32,463 nt of DNA from Silene noctiflora (GCA_009801015.1 VHZZ01004522.1:40024-72486), one strand, 5' to 3'; counted from the first letter of the stretch, positions 1 to 12,400 are shown. Translations and numbers: made by a program. Notes: generated by a model from the letters alone, not told the origin.

Positions 1-96
1 ACAATTGGCGAAGTTAGAACGCATCTTTTCCATTTCTTCCTTCATCCTCCTTATTTCTTCATCTCTTTCGGCGTCCCGCCTTTCTTTCTCGGCTAA
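1..96 (-). pseudogene. Coiled-coil-coding remnant, possibly transposon protein
   Basis: The minus frame is open from 96 to the window edge and gives a very charged heptad-like stretch (EKERRDAERDEEIRRMKEEM, continuing EKMRSNF). Such tails are common at the C-terminal end of plant CACTA-associated transposase proteins. A TAA at 97-99 closes the frame immediately upstream, so as seen it is a fragment. It sits inside the CACTA element and reads in the direction expected from its terminus. The family assignment is inference from composition and position; no catalytic motif is visible. Confidence 0.35.
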
Positions 97-282
97 TTAA
101 GTTTGGAGTTGACTTACCATGCCCGGGACATATGTTTGGTGTTGGGAGGAGGGTGGTCCGGTGTCGCTGCAGTGTCCGGTGATAGAGGGAGAGAGGAACG
201 GGTGCTGCGTTTTTTTGTTAATGTTTTGAAGTTGATAGATGCAAATGACGGGTGAAAGGAGGAAACGAAAACATATCAGACG

Positions 283-359
283 TTTGGCGACGGAAATCCG
301 TCGACAATTTGGCTACTGAAATTCAGTCGCCAAATTGTCAACGGATTTCCGTCGCCAAA
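283..359. repeat. 77-bp near-perfect palindrome in CACTA sub-terminal region
   Basis: The two arms pair around an axis at 321. The outer arms carry GGCGACGGAAATCCGT and its complement, the middle CAATTTGGC / GCCAAATTG, and the centre ACTGAAATTCAGT. Only a few mismatches (for example 314 against 328) break it. A second, shorter palindrome (TCGCCAAATTGGCGA) occurs near 417-433 and again near 461-475. Confidence 0.85.
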
Positions 360-528
360 TGGGATAAGGTTCGTCGCCAAATGGGATTTCCACAGATTTT
401 CTGGATAATATTTTGGTCGCCAAATTGGCGACGGCTATCCGTCGCCCGGTTTTTTCCTCTGTCGCCAAATTGGCGAATACAAAAGTAGTCGGTTTCTTCA
501 GTCGCCCGTAACAGTAATTCTTGTAGTG

Positions 529-1747
529 ATACACAAGGCCAGAATTCCAACACATAGGGTCTCTCCAGCCGGCCAACCGGCTGCCGGTCCCCCGGCTGGG
601 ACGACAAAGGCATATTACAAAAGAGCTGTTATGGGGTGCTCCCAGCCGGCCAGTGGAACCGACTGGGACACCCCCAACACAAAAAAATCTCACATTTAGG
701 ATCAGAATGTTCCCAGCCGGTTGGCAGACCGGCAGCCGGTCCACCGGCTGGGGACACCTGCACACGGGATTTCACCTAAAATCGACATAACATATTTCTA
801 AACGGAAATTTCAGCAATGATCATAATACGAACACGTAAAACATGTAATTTTCCAGCATCCAAGGTAACCAACATCCAACATACAGCAATTATGCAAGAA
901 TTTCATTGTCTTATCAAGAATTGTATACATTTCACCCAAAATGTGTAAAAGATGGCAATCTCAACATTTACACTATGAAATCAACCCAATCATCCATAAT
1001 TCTCACAAGAGAAGCAACATGAGTCATGAATAAAACTAAGTATAGCACCAAGCTTGCAAATTTATCAACTTTAATGTGTAAAACATCAAAATAACACAAA
1101 TAAACACCAAAATTCCAAAGTATCGCCGAGTAACCTATCACCGTTACCTTAAGCTTTCTAGTCTTCGTGTAAGTCCTCAACTACGTAAGTGTCGGCCTCC
1201 GGATCGTCCAAATTTTCCTCTAAACACAAAACAAAGTTTGTTAGATGAGAAATTCTCCATAAAGGAGAGGTTAGGGTTTTCGAATTTTTGGGAAAAAGAG
1301 GGAAAAACTGAAACTTTTCTACTTACTAGGAAGGAGGATGAGAAAAGGGAGAGAACGGCGCGAAAATCAAAGGAAACGGTTGAGAAACGAAGAATTTATG
1401 GGTGTCTTAAGCTTGAGGAAGTGGTATGACGATGGTGTTTGTTGAATGCTTATGTTTGCTGAGAAAGAATAAGGTTGAGGGAAGGTTTATGTTAAGAGTA
1501 TGAGGAAAAGAAGGGGGTCTTATGGGGCTTTGACCATTTTAGGCCCAAACAGACTAAACTTGAGTCGGGATTTACATATTTTACGTCTAAATGCTACTAT
1601 AAAATTAAGACGGACTTTAATATTATTAATATAAATATTACACTATAAAATTCATATTTTATAAAAATAATATTTAAAATTATAATTAGCCTAATTTAAT
1701 TATTAAAATAGTTTAAAATATGAAATCGGCTATTTACGGGTGTTACA
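529..1747 (-). mobile_element. LTR-like segment of a probable Tekay-type (Ty3/gypsy) retrotransposon
   Basis: On the minus strand it starts at 1747 with TGTAACACCCGTAAATAGCC, the form of LTR start seen in many plant Tekay chromoviruses, and runs through an AT-rich promoter-like part. A TC-rich leader follows, with AACCCTAACC near 1265, and then the GC hairpin cluster at 565-755. Its far end would fall near 527-529, exactly where the CACTA element begins, so the true end is unclear. Bases 1748-1752 (ccggg) have no partner left of 529, so a simple solo LTR is not shown. No coding domain is visible. Confidence 0.5.
565..755. repeat. Three copies of a GC-rich hairpin unit
   Basis: Units at 565-601, 640-670 and 711-755 each begin with (TC)CCAGCCGG and end with CCGGCTGGG or GACTGGGAC, so each folds on itself. 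The third copy is the longest and contains GACCGGCAGCCGGTCC as an inner hairpin. They are spaced by about 40 bases of ordinary sequence inside the LTR-like segment. Their role is unknown. Confidence 0.8.
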
Positions 1748-2077
1748 CCGGGGGTTTGGAAGCTAAGTCAGAGGTGTAAGAATTCAGGTTATTCCTTAAG
1801 ACGGGTCATTTTTTTCAAGCAATGACTGGAGGTAAGTAAGTCGATCTCTTCTATCGCTTCCGCATTCAATTTATACATGTTCATTATGAGACTAAAACAT
1901 AATAATTTAAATTTTAAAACTTACAATATAAACATTTTAAATTACATTTACATAAGATTGATGTGAGCAATTAAAAAGAGAGAAATTTGAGTAAATGAGC
2001 ATTTGTGAAGAAGATAGAGAGCCATGTAGTATTGAAAGGGGGCACAATTGAAATGATTCCTCTTTTCCTATTAACCG
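1748..2077. other. Intergenic stretch with nothing recognised
   Basis: AT-rich sequence between the LTR-like segment and the fold-back element. I see no open frame of note, RNA gene or clear repeat. Confidence 0.6.
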
Positions 2078-2593
2078 TACAATACAAATAGCACAAATTC
2101 TCGTTGAAGACGGACGTTATCCGTTACAAGCTGAAGACGCATAATGCTCATCTCACAATATGCAGGTGACACTATCCATAGAGGGATCCATTTCTCCCTC
2201 ATTTGCCCTCCCACTTGCCTTATTATAAGAGAGATATTATCTGTCTTCCGATGTGACGGATAATGTCCATCACAAACAAGACGCTTTGTACAAATAAACG
2301 CAAAGACATGGGATTTGTTCGATGATTAATTTGCAAAATAAGGGATTCTATGGTGTCACGTGTCATTTCAGAAATTTGCTCAATTGCCTTTTTTATATTC
2401 AAAGCGTCTCCGTTATAAGTTGAAGACGAATAGTGTCCCTCTCACAATAAGACAAGTGGGAAGGCAAGTGGGGGAGAAATGAAACACCCCATGGATAATG
2501 TCACTTGCATATTGTGAGAGAGATACTATCTGTTTTCAGCTTGTGACGGATATGACTCGTCTTAAATGAGAATTTGTGTTTTATATTATTGTA
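2078..2593. mobile_element. Fold-back element / long-arm MITE, about 516 bp
   Basis: The left arm starts TACAATACAAATAGCACAAA and the complement of the right arm starts TACAATAATATAAAACACAA. Pairing continues through AAATTCTC, TTATCCGT/ATATCCGT, ACAAGCTGAA and TCTCACAATATGCA, down to ATTTCTCCC. The inner arms (about 2185-2290 and 2395-2475) also pair, leaving a loop of roughly 100 bases. It has no open frame, so it would be non-autonomous. Arms this long suggest a Mutator-like or fold-back family. I could not settle a target duplication. Confidence 0.75.
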
Positions 2594-2904
2594 TAGATGA
2601 TAGGTAATAAGGTAATGATTCTAGTATTCTACTGTAACACTTCACGTTGATAAACGTATCGCGTGTCTTGACACTTAAAGGGCCTGACATGCCCACTACA
2701 CTTCAACACTCAATTTTAGACAAAAGCATAGACAACTTCACAAAAAAATAGTCGTATCAAACACTTTGACTAGTGTCATAGCCAACACTTATGTCCTAAT
2801 ACGAACACAAATCATTGTTTAAGACGAGAATATCCGTGTCAAATCTAACGTTGATCAAAAATAATAGATGAAACAAATGTAGAATAACTATGGACTAATA
2901 ACAA
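2594..2904. other. Intergenic stretch with nothing recognised
   Basis: Unremarkable AT-rich sequence between the fold-back element and the SINE; no gene or repeat seen. Confidence 0.6.
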
Positions 2905-2916
2905 ATTTGTCTTTTG

Positions 2917-3079
2917 TTTTTTGTTTTTTGTTTTTTGTTTTTTGTTTTTTGTTTTTTTTATTAAATGAGTTACAAGACCAGTATAATATAAGAGGGAAGG
3001 AGATTCAAACCCGTAACTTATTATCATCATATTTATATCTTAACCATTTTTGAGGTGAGGGAGTCGTGACTCGCGAGGG
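2917..3079 (-). mobile_element. tRNA-derived SINE with (CAAAAAA)n tail and target duplication
   Basis: On the minus strand the head contains a box A-like CCTCAAAAATGGTTAAGA (near 3033-3052) and a box B-like GGGTTTGAATCT (3012 to 3001). A body of about 40 bases and a tail of roughly five CAAAAAA heptamers (2912-2959) follow. The direct repeats ATTTGTCTTTTG (2905-2916) and ATTTGTCATTTG (3080-3091) match at 11 of 12 positions and are the expected target-site duplication. It ends about 375 bases before the arabinokinase start codon. Confidence 0.75.
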
Positions 3080-3369
3080 ATTTGTCATTTGTTGGTGATC
3101 CTCTGGACAATATGCAAGTGTCCTAATTCCTAAACATCCGAAATTTGGTTTTAAGAATGAGACTTATAACAAAGCACAGAAAGGAAATGCTTTGATATCC
3201 ATATTTATTACCATAAACAGGAGTACGAAAATGACAATATCTACCCACTATCAACATCATCAAATCATAAATGCATAATCATAACTATAACTATAATAAA
3301 TTAATTGGAACAAAATCAGGAACCATCTTGGATTTGGATTTAATAAATCTCCCAATTCAATCAATAAAT

Positions 3370-3382
3370 TATAAATATAAAT
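3370..3382 (+). promoter_or_regulatory. Putative TATA box of the L-arabinokinase gene
   Basis: TATAAATATAAAT lies 74 bases before the start codon at 3456. Transcription would then start near 3405-3415, giving a short leader of about 45 bases. No ATG lies between this box and 3456. Confidence 0.5.
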
Positions 3383-3455
3383 CCCCCCGGCTTTGATTTA
3401 ATACTTACGCAGTTACGCATAAAGTGATTGATTATTTCTCGTCATAGAAATAAAA

Positions 3456-6400
3456 ATGGGGAAAGAAAAGCTTGTATTTGCGTATTATGTAACTGGTCAT
3501 GGATTTGGTCATGCCACTCGTGCTGTTGAGGTTCTGCTCTCTTCTTTTACTATTTCCATCTTCGACTTCTGCATTTTGAATCACTAAGTTATAAGTCAGT
3601 ATGGATAAGTGTAATGCATGTAACCCCCCAGTGTCCGAAATTTCCCAAGTCATTTGTTTTTCAATTTGGAATTACCGATCTACAAGTTTTACGGGTTAGG
3701 ACGAAATCCGTCAAAATTTTAGATGTGTGGGAAAGGGAATGAATTCACATTCGGCCTTTTCTGTTTCAAATGTGAATGCATGGAATACTAGAATGTCAAT
3801 GTCATGATTATTTAATTTGTTCCCTGGAAGTATGCCACTATGTCCACAGAATACTTGAGTTCAATCACCAACACGAGTCAAGATCCTCTCCATGGAGAGT
3901 CCATTTCCTATCAACGGTTTAAATTGTATTCTGCTAATATCGAACGATTCAAGATTTATGCATGGAAATAATGGGTTAATAGGGTGTAGAGGGGAAAATA
4001 TTATTAAATGGGTTTGTGAGAGGAAATGGAGAGAAAGAAATGGAGAGGATCCTAATTGCACCAAGACAGCGGATGGACACTGTCAGACTAACACAGAATT
4101 CTTAATTTGCATTCTGTTTTCTATATTTCTCTAACAGCGGGATCTTTTTTTTCTTTGTTCTTGTTTATTAAATTATTATGTTTCCCCAGGTTGCTCGACA
4201 TCTGATTCTTGCTGGGAATGATGTTCATATGGTTTCCGCAGCTCCTGACTTCGTGTACACAACTGAAATTCAATCTTCTCGCCTGCACATTCGAAAAGTA
4301 AATTTCTTATTCTTCTTAACTGTATAATTCAAGCAGTGGTCGAAGAAAACCATATATAGGATTTTTCAATACAAAAGCTAAAAAATGATTCGATTGACTA
4401 TTTAACGGACTTGCACTGCCTTTAGCAGTTCCTTGGTCATCTGATGCGATTTATATACGTCCTTAGGTCACTGTCAGTACAACTACTAGGTAGAACCGTA
4501 GAAGGACCATGGTTGATCTCAAAGTTTTTTATAATGGGGCATTGATTCATGTGCATACTTGCATTACAAAGGGTGTAACTAGCGTTTTATCAATGCTGTG
4601 TTACTCTTTATTCCTTATCTAATAGAATATAAAGGAGTGTTTCAGATAGTGGATTTAATCATTTAAGTGTGCAATAATCCAAATTATAACTTGGTGCATG
4701 CTGATTCTCTCTCTTGGTTAGTTTGTGATTTACTTGGAGATTAATTGTGGAATGCAGGTGCTCTTGGATTGCGGAGCAGTTCAGGCAGATGCTTTGACAG
4801 TAGATTGTTTAGCCTCCTTGGAAAAGGTAATATTCTAACATGTCGATGATGAAGGATCTTTGTAAAGGCATTTGAAACTTCATTTAATTTGGAAATGCAA
4901 ACAATAATATTTCCAGCATAAAATTACTAGCTACATGCAAATGCAATGTTCAGTTGTACACTTTAAAGGTGGGCAGGCTAGGCATGTTCATTTAGTATTG
5001 TTAAAACTCAACCTTTTGCAATTCTTTTTTTAATTTTGAGTGTTGAACGTAATTACTCATCTCATTTCTGTTCTTTTGTTTTAGTACCATGAGACAGCTG
5101 TAGTACCTCGCGAATCTATTTTGAAGACAGAAGTTGAGTGGCTGAGCTCTATCAAGGCTGACTTAGTGGTAGTTCATCATTTCTATTTATCTAAAATTTT
5201 CTTCATAGGGAGTAGGGACATAGTACTAGATAAATAACTATGATAGTATCCGTAGTTTTCTGACAATTGTCATGTTATTGCTGAACAGATTTCAGATGTT
5301 GTTCCTGTTGCTTGTCGTGCTGCTGCAAATGCTGGAATTCGTTGCGTTTGTGTTACAAACTTTAGGTATTATTTCCTCATGGTTTGCAGTCACATTCGTG
5401 TACAAATATTGGATTTAATTCTGTCCTATATGCTATCATTCACATAGCATAATGTAATTTGTGGCGTGAAAAAATACAAAATGTATTTAATGCTTCGTTC
5501 TAGGCAGGTCACGTACTATTGTCTGGAATACCAGTTTACAACAGTTTGGTTTTCTATTTATTTAGTGTTACGTTCTATGTTCTGGGATTTCTTTCATTCT
5601 GATTGAAGCTCTTTTGTGTCTTTACTTTCCGCAGTTAATTATAATGTTATCTTTAACTTCTTCTCTGTATGGACTTTCCCATGTTGCTAAGTATGTGCTT
5701 GTCTTGTTCTGGCAGTTGGGATTTTATCTATGCAGACTATGTAATGATTGCTGGACATCATCACCGTTCAATCATCTGGCAGGTATGTTAATTTCTTAAT
5801 TCTGCTGACAAGACAAGGAATCTAAATGGAGCGAAAAAAGGCAGCTTATATCTATGTTTCATAAATTTTAGTGTACAACAACAAACAACATCAGAGCCTT
5901 AATCCCAAAATGATTTGGGGTCGGCTGACATGAATTATCCTTTAGAACCGTCCATGGGTGATCGCACATCTCAAAATGCGAAAATACACAAAAGGAAAAG
6001 TGAAAAACACAAGAGGGGGGGGGGGGGGCATAATACAAAAGTCAAGGTAAACTTATACGAAGTAGATTTTAAAATCGAAGTCCGGATTTCTTTTATAAAA
6101 ACTTAGAATTTAAATCGAGAATAAAGATTAAAACGATTTTGAAAACCGAAGTAAAACTTAAGGGTCCAGAATACCTTAAATAAATCTGCGTAATAACCCT
6201 TAAAATTGATGATGATGATCAAAGACTTGTTATCATCATCAACAAGTATATATAAACAATAATAACACATCTGAGAATGGAACAGATCACGAAACAATGT
6301 AAACAAATCTGGGAATGGAAACAGATCATGAAACAATGTTTGACCTTCAATTTCTAGTAATCAAAAGTATTGCAAACAAACTTTCAGGAGTTTTATTCAG

Positions 6401-9400
6401 TATTAAATGGTTAACAAGATAAGGTATATGAGGCTAAGATTATCCTTAGAGGTCGTTTGGTTCGAGATGAAGGAATGAAATGGAATGGAGTATGATACCA
6501 TAGAGTGATAGAGGTATGGGATTCCAATTCCATTCCTTCTTAAATTTGTTTGGTTCAATCTAAATAAGTAAGGGGAAGGAATGGAGTTTGAATCCAGGGG
6601 GAGCCAAGGAGGTGGGTATGGGATTCGAAGGGGTTGGGGTGGAGTTAGAATCCATTGGGTATCTAACTCCATTCCATAATACCCCAACCAAACACTGGAA
6701 TGCATTCCATTCCAAAGTAGCCAACCCAGACGATGAGACACCAGCAAATGTGCCTTGTACATAAGGCGCAACTAGCAAGGTGCACTAGAATGCAATTTCC
6801 GTCTTTTTTCCTTCTAGTTCTTTTTCATGCCCTTCTCCTTACCAGTTCACCCATATCTCTAGCTTTCCTTCGTACTTGTTTACATGTTAACCCTCTTTAA
6901 TAGGGGTATTGTTCTACAGAATTTTCTTAATTCTTGAAAATATAAATTTATTTTCAAAAAAAATCCTTCTTGTGAGCATGAGGCACGCGTCTTTCCCCTT
7001 ATTGCCTTGGTGAAATTCATGCCATTTTAAAATAAGAAATTTTCCTTTTAAAGTTATGGGTGGTGATCTGGTAGATGTCATTTCACATTTTCACCCCATG
7101 GTTGAGTTTATGAGAAAACTTTGTTGATCTGTCATGCAAATTGCACGCTCTTCCTCTTGGAGAACTGTAAGGTGAAAGTCAAAATTAGTTATATTTGTAC
7201 TGTGTACATCAGATAATTTTGAGAGTCAATTTGAAACTTTGAATGGTACTACTCATTCAATCAAAATGGCTGATACTGCAGCCTATTACTTATATCGTAG
7301 ACAAGTTGGATTATTTGTCACAAGGGATACAAAAAGCGTATTTATTCAAAAAAATTGCCCACTAAAGACAATGCATTTTTTTGTCGGTGAATTTTCTTAG
7401 TGAAGATTTTGTAAACTACGGAATTTAGCTACAATATTAAAGGAGGTTTGATTACTTGATATTACTTTAATAATACCTCAATGTATAAATTACAGTCATA
7501 TTATTCAGGAAACTACTATCACGATTGACTTGGACGATCCTTTTGGATGTCTTATTTTCCCTCTCGTGTGTGCAAGCACAAATTTGTTCTACCAAGGTCT
7601 TTATTAACTTCTTAGACTTTATAGATAACAACACAAGATTGTCAGATTCTCTTCCAAACTGCAGTCATTGGCAGTGACATTTGAGTTTCTAATTCTTAGG
7701 CATGTTTTACTTTAAAATGACGTATTTTAAATATGCAAGGATCTAGATGTAACAGCCAATTCAGCTGGCAATCCATAGCTTGACATATTTTCCATCAATA
7801 ATTTGCAGATTGCAGAGGACTATTCTCACGCAGAGTTCCTGATTCGCCTCCCAGGATATTCTCCAAGTGTGTCATGATTCGTGTGAAAATACAATGATAT
7901 GATAATTGGCCTCATCTTATGGATAGAGTTATAATATTGTTCCCATTTTTCAGTGCCTGCTTTTCGTGATGTTATTGATGTACCTCTTGTTGTCCGGAGA
8001 TTACACAAAACTCACAACGAGGTGTGATATCTGATATGTACCTTTCATAACCTTCTAGTGAAAGTGATCCATGCCATTTATTGGTTTCTTAACCGTTTAC
8101 ATGTTTCTTCGTGTAGGTAAGGAACGAACTTGGTATTGAAGATACGGCAAAGCTGCTTATTCTTAACTTTGGTGGGCAGGTGGGTTATAATGTAGCTAAG
8201 TTTACATTTAGGCAACCTTTTAAATTTGATTAAAATCTGAAAACTATGTGGGCTGCTTCTTGCTGCTTCTGATATTACCATTTTTCCAATTTAGGCGTCT
8301 GGCTGAATTCTCCTTAATATATTCGCCTCATCTTCGCCATGCAGATTTTGACTATGTTGTGACTCACATAGTGTTAAAGTGATTTATTTCCTTATCTTTT
8401 GTCTATTGCAGCCATCGGGCTTGAAATTGAGCGCAGAGTATTTGCCTCCTGGTTGGAAATGCCTGGTAAGTAACTTCTATGGCATTTTTATTCAAGAATA
8501 AACCGAGATTTGATATAGTCCTAAAACATGCTGTCTTATCTATTTCATTTTGTCTGTAATAGGTTTGTGGAGCTTCTGACAAGGATGTGCTTCCACCAAA
8601 TTTCATCATGTTACCTAGAGATGCATATACACCCGATGTTATAGCAGCATCTGACTGTATGCTTGGTTGGTACAATAATTGGTGACAGTGTGCAAGAACG
8701 TGTGATCCTCGTGAAATATATGAATCATTTTCACCTTTTTCATTCCAGGAAAAATAGGCTATGGAACAGCTAGCGAAGCCTTGGCATTCAAGCTACCTTT
8801 CGTTTTTGTACGAAGAGATTATTTTATTGAGGAACCATTCGTTAGAAATCTTTTAGAGGTACTTGTTTGAAATAATATGTTCTGATTCTGAAGCATTACT
8901 GTTTTTTCTTGGCGTTTATTAACTAAATAATGTCATTTTCTGTTATACAATCCAGTACTATCAGTGTGGTGTTGAAATGATAAGGAGAGATTTACTAACT
9001 GGGAACTGGAAACCGTACATTGATCGTGCCATGAGTTTAAAACCTTGTTACACTGGTGGTTTAAATGGTGGTGAGGTAAGTATACAGCTTGTTTGTGATG
9101 TTAAAATTTGGTGATTGTTGTTGTGGTGAGTGACGAGTGGCAACAGAAAACTACCTGTCTTCCTTCCCGTTCTTAATTCTTCTTATTCAAGAAACTTCTT
9201 CATAAAAGGATATATATGAGAAATTTTCTGGCCGTACATTGAACACCTACCCAAAGATCTTATTTAAATGCCCTTGCCTGCTGTCTGATTACCTTAACAC
9301 CTGCGTAGAACATGAGAAAACCCATACCTCATTCAAATCGAAATGCGGTATAGCAATTAAATTCTTCTGTAAAAATGTGCTAATGGAATTTGATTTTTTT

Positions 9401-12400
9401 TTTAACATTTTATTCTCTCCCATTTATATCACAAATCATTTTGGGATTAAGGTTCTAATGTCGTTGTTGTATGATATCTCATTTATGAGGGTATAGTAAG
9501 ACGATAATTGATCGATAAACTGCCTCCTCGATTACCGCTTTAATTAGAAACCTGTCTCACTCATTTGCAGCCTGCCTAGCTGCAGAAAAGTGTTTTCACA
9601 AATCTGTCAGTTCATTTATTTTTTATTTTATTATCTGCTACCCTCGAGGATCGTCTCTTTCAAGAGTAAACCTTTGTGGGATGGAGTGATTTACCTGATT
9701 TCCCTGCCGTGCTTTTCTATGGAGTTGCTTTTGGCAAATCTCTTAGTGGTTTAAAGCATAATTGGCTGGCATTAGCAGTATAAAACCTAGTTGGCATGCT
9801 TTTCTTAATTGCAATCTAGAGCTGATTTCGCTTCTATTGATGTAATGTTTTCTTTCGTGTCAATAATGTATTTACCTATCTATGAAGTTTCCGAGTGATA
9901 TTTCCTTGTAGAGGACTATGAGGGGTTTCTTAACTTCATAGTTGAATAATTGCCTAAATTCGCTTCTGACTTGCCAATAACGTTTAGTTGGATAGTCATT
10001 AGGTGGATTTAATGAAATAGCAAACCCTTTTTGATAAATGAGATCATGCAGAGTATTCAAGAGTGTTTCTGACACGGAATAATTGGGAATATTGAAGGTT
10101 TATAGACATTAGTGTTTCTGACAGAGGGAATACTATTTGTGAATTGCAGGTAGCTGCAAGCATTTTGCAAGATGCTGCAGTTGGGAAACACAATGTCTCA
10201 GATAAGGTTAGAGTAAAGAATATGAAGCTATTATTTTAGGAATATAGGATGTATTTTCCATCCATAAATAATCTGTAAAACTTCTAGACTTTAACATATA
10301 GATCACCCTTTCCCTTGTATTCCTCATTAACATTCCGGGAAATTATGTGACGTTTTCTGTCTTCGTTGCCATTCTTATGTTGTGTGTGGTGGAGTGTTCA
10401 ACATAGTTAAGTGGTGCAAGAAGATTGCAAGATGCAATTGTTCTTGGATATCAACTTCAAAGAATTTCCTGCAAAGATCCAGATCTCAGTATTCCGGAAT
10501 GGTATGCTAGCGCTCAAAATGAACTTGGTCAACATTGTAGCTCTCCGAAGCTTGGTGATGATGGAGCAATTGAAGATTTTGAGAGCTTGTGAGCCTCTAA
10601 AATCCTTAGTAGATGTTCTGTTTGTGACAGCTGGAGTAACTCATCTCAACTTGTATATTGTTCATTTGATGTTTTTCGATTTCTTTATTGTAACCCAGAT
10701 ACAAGGAGTTTGAAATTATTCATGGTGATCTTCTCAATCTTCATGATACTGAAACCTTCCTGAGTAACTTAGTGGAGCTTGCTAAAGTGACTGAGAAAGA
10801 TACTAAGCATCACCCTCGGGAGCATAAGGCTGCTGTTGCATTCTTCAATTGGGAGGTTGTTTTCTTTTACCTTAATACTCTACATCTTGTATATCTCTGG
10901 AAAGTCTGACTGCACCATAATCATTTTTTTTCTATGGAGGGTTAGTGCGATCGAGTTTGTCGTTCAAATATACATTATAACCCATTTGAAATGAAGAAAA
11001 GGAGGTCTTAACTCTTAATATTGCTCTTGTTTACCACAACCAGTTTAGATTGACATAAGATATTTAGTATTTGAGTCAAATGTGGATCATTTTTGTATAT
11101 ATTTTACTGGCTAGAAAACGCTATTCACTCCATAGTTAAAATGATGGTTAACTGCTGTTTTCAACATCTAAAACATTACGAGTCTAAGGCCTTGTTTGGA
11201 TGGGAGGTTATGGAGGGAAAGGAAGGAGAGGAGGAGAGAGGGATACAAAATCCCTTATTTGGAGGGGAACTCATATTCTATTCCCCCTCCCCTTCTCTTC
11301 CCTCCCCTCCCTTTACCTCCTACTTCTTTATCCTAACAATGCTTAAGGATGTGTTTGCATTGAAGGATTTGGAGGGAATGGAGGGATGTAGTTTCTCGAG
11401 GGGAGGGAAAATGGATACCTCCATTTCCCTCTTCCAAGGCATATTAAAATCTCTCCAACAAAGGAGGGAAACTTTCCTCTTCCATTTCCCCTACCCTTGC
11501 CTTCCATTCCTTCCTTCCCTCTCCCCTTCCTTCCCCTCCCCTCTTTTTCCCTCCTCATTTCCTATCCAAACAAGGCCTTAAAGCCTATATTGTTTATCTA
11601 GATACTCCCTCTATCCTATTTATATTATCCTCGTCTGAAATTTGGTGGTCAACAGTATAGAACTTTGACCGATATATACTCCTAATATATATTAATGTTG
11701 AACATTTTAAAATGATAATATGAAAATAGTTGTCGTGATAAATTGAACTTCACAAACTTTACATTTTCGCTTTAGTATATTCAGAGAAATTAATGGTCAA
11801 AGTCAACATTAGTTGACCACCAAACTTTAGTGGGTGCAATATATATGCCAAAAGGAACACGCATCTGATGTATTACATCAGACCGCTTAGAGACCGTTTA
11901 GCAACTAAGCTTACATGTACTTTCATATATTTTAAAGTTTATAAGTTACATTTTAATTTTTTGACGTCACAACTCAAATTTAACTGAATTTATATGTATA
12001 GTTTTTGAGATATATTGTAATTTTTTAAGCTTAATGTTTAAGTGAACGAGCTCAGAAACTTATCTTTAAAACAAAACTTGAAAACTTGATTATAAAACTC
12101 AGAAACTACACAACCAGTTGTAGCCAGTATAATCTATAATCTATGAACTGGCGATGATGAGGATAGATTTATAATTGTGATTCTTCTCGATTCATCTCTT
12201 TAGATGACGAATAAAGCATCAAGATTCTGATCATTATTTCTGAAGTTTTTTTCATATCATCTGACACAGAAGGGAAAAATTTCCTAAATAATATTAACAA
12301 AATAGTTGGACATATCATTGCTTCCGCTTCTACCTCTTCTCTTGGCAAGAAGTAGTTGGTGTTTTAAAGAGATTGTATGGCTTACAGGAGGAGATATATG

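Larger units (their letters stand above)
1..528 (-). mobile_element. Terminal part of a CACTA (En/Spm-type) DNA transposon, continuing beyond the left edge
   Basis: Read on the minus strand, the element begins at 528 with CACTACAAGAATTACTG, the classic CACTA terminal inverted repeat. Inside it, 280-480 is packed with sub-terminal motifs built on GGCGACGG / CCGTCGCC and TCGCCAAATTGGCGA, in both orientations, as is usual for the transposase-binding ends of this superfamily. The other end and the body lie outside the window, so autonomy cannot be judged. The flanking three bases at 529-531 (ata) are a possible target duplication that cannot be tested here. Confidence 0.68.
3456..10855 (+). other. 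ARA1: ARA1 exons 1-16: glycosyltransferase-like half and linker
   Basis: Coding exons: 3456-3530, 4190-4297, 4758-4826, 5085-5168, 5289-5365, 5716-5782, 7809-7866, 7954-8021, 8117-8179, 8412-8465, 8563-8665, 8749-8858, 8956-9075, 10150-10206, 10407-10588, 10699-10855. Landmarks are GHGFGHATR (14-22), [11 protein letters not shown] (216-226), VCGASDKD, and [11 protein letters not shown], the last resembling the nucleotide-sugar-binding end of GT-B folds. Split codons: Ser138 (exons 5/6), Met180 (7/8), Gly276 (11/12) and Leu432 (15/16). Exons 15-16 begin with the conserved [19 protein letters not shown] and then drift into the poorly conserved linker. What this half does in plant arabinokinases is not settled. 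Confidence 0.92.

Noticed and set aside
313..765. 150-residue minus-strand open frame
   Set aside because: It runs across the CACTA/LTR boundary and through palindromic repeats, and shows no domain; it is composition only.
2912..2959. Regular T-rich heptamer array as a CRISPR or stand-alone satellite
   Set aside because: It is the simple-sequence tail of the SINE, with no spacers.
6403..6771. 122-residue minus-strand open frame
   Set aside because: It lies wholly across the GTTTGGTT-type MITE in intron 6.
11093..11581. 162-residue plus-strand open frame in intron 16
   Set aside because: It lies in a purine/pyrimidine-rich MITE and reads as low-complexity Ser/Pro/Leu; no homology seen.
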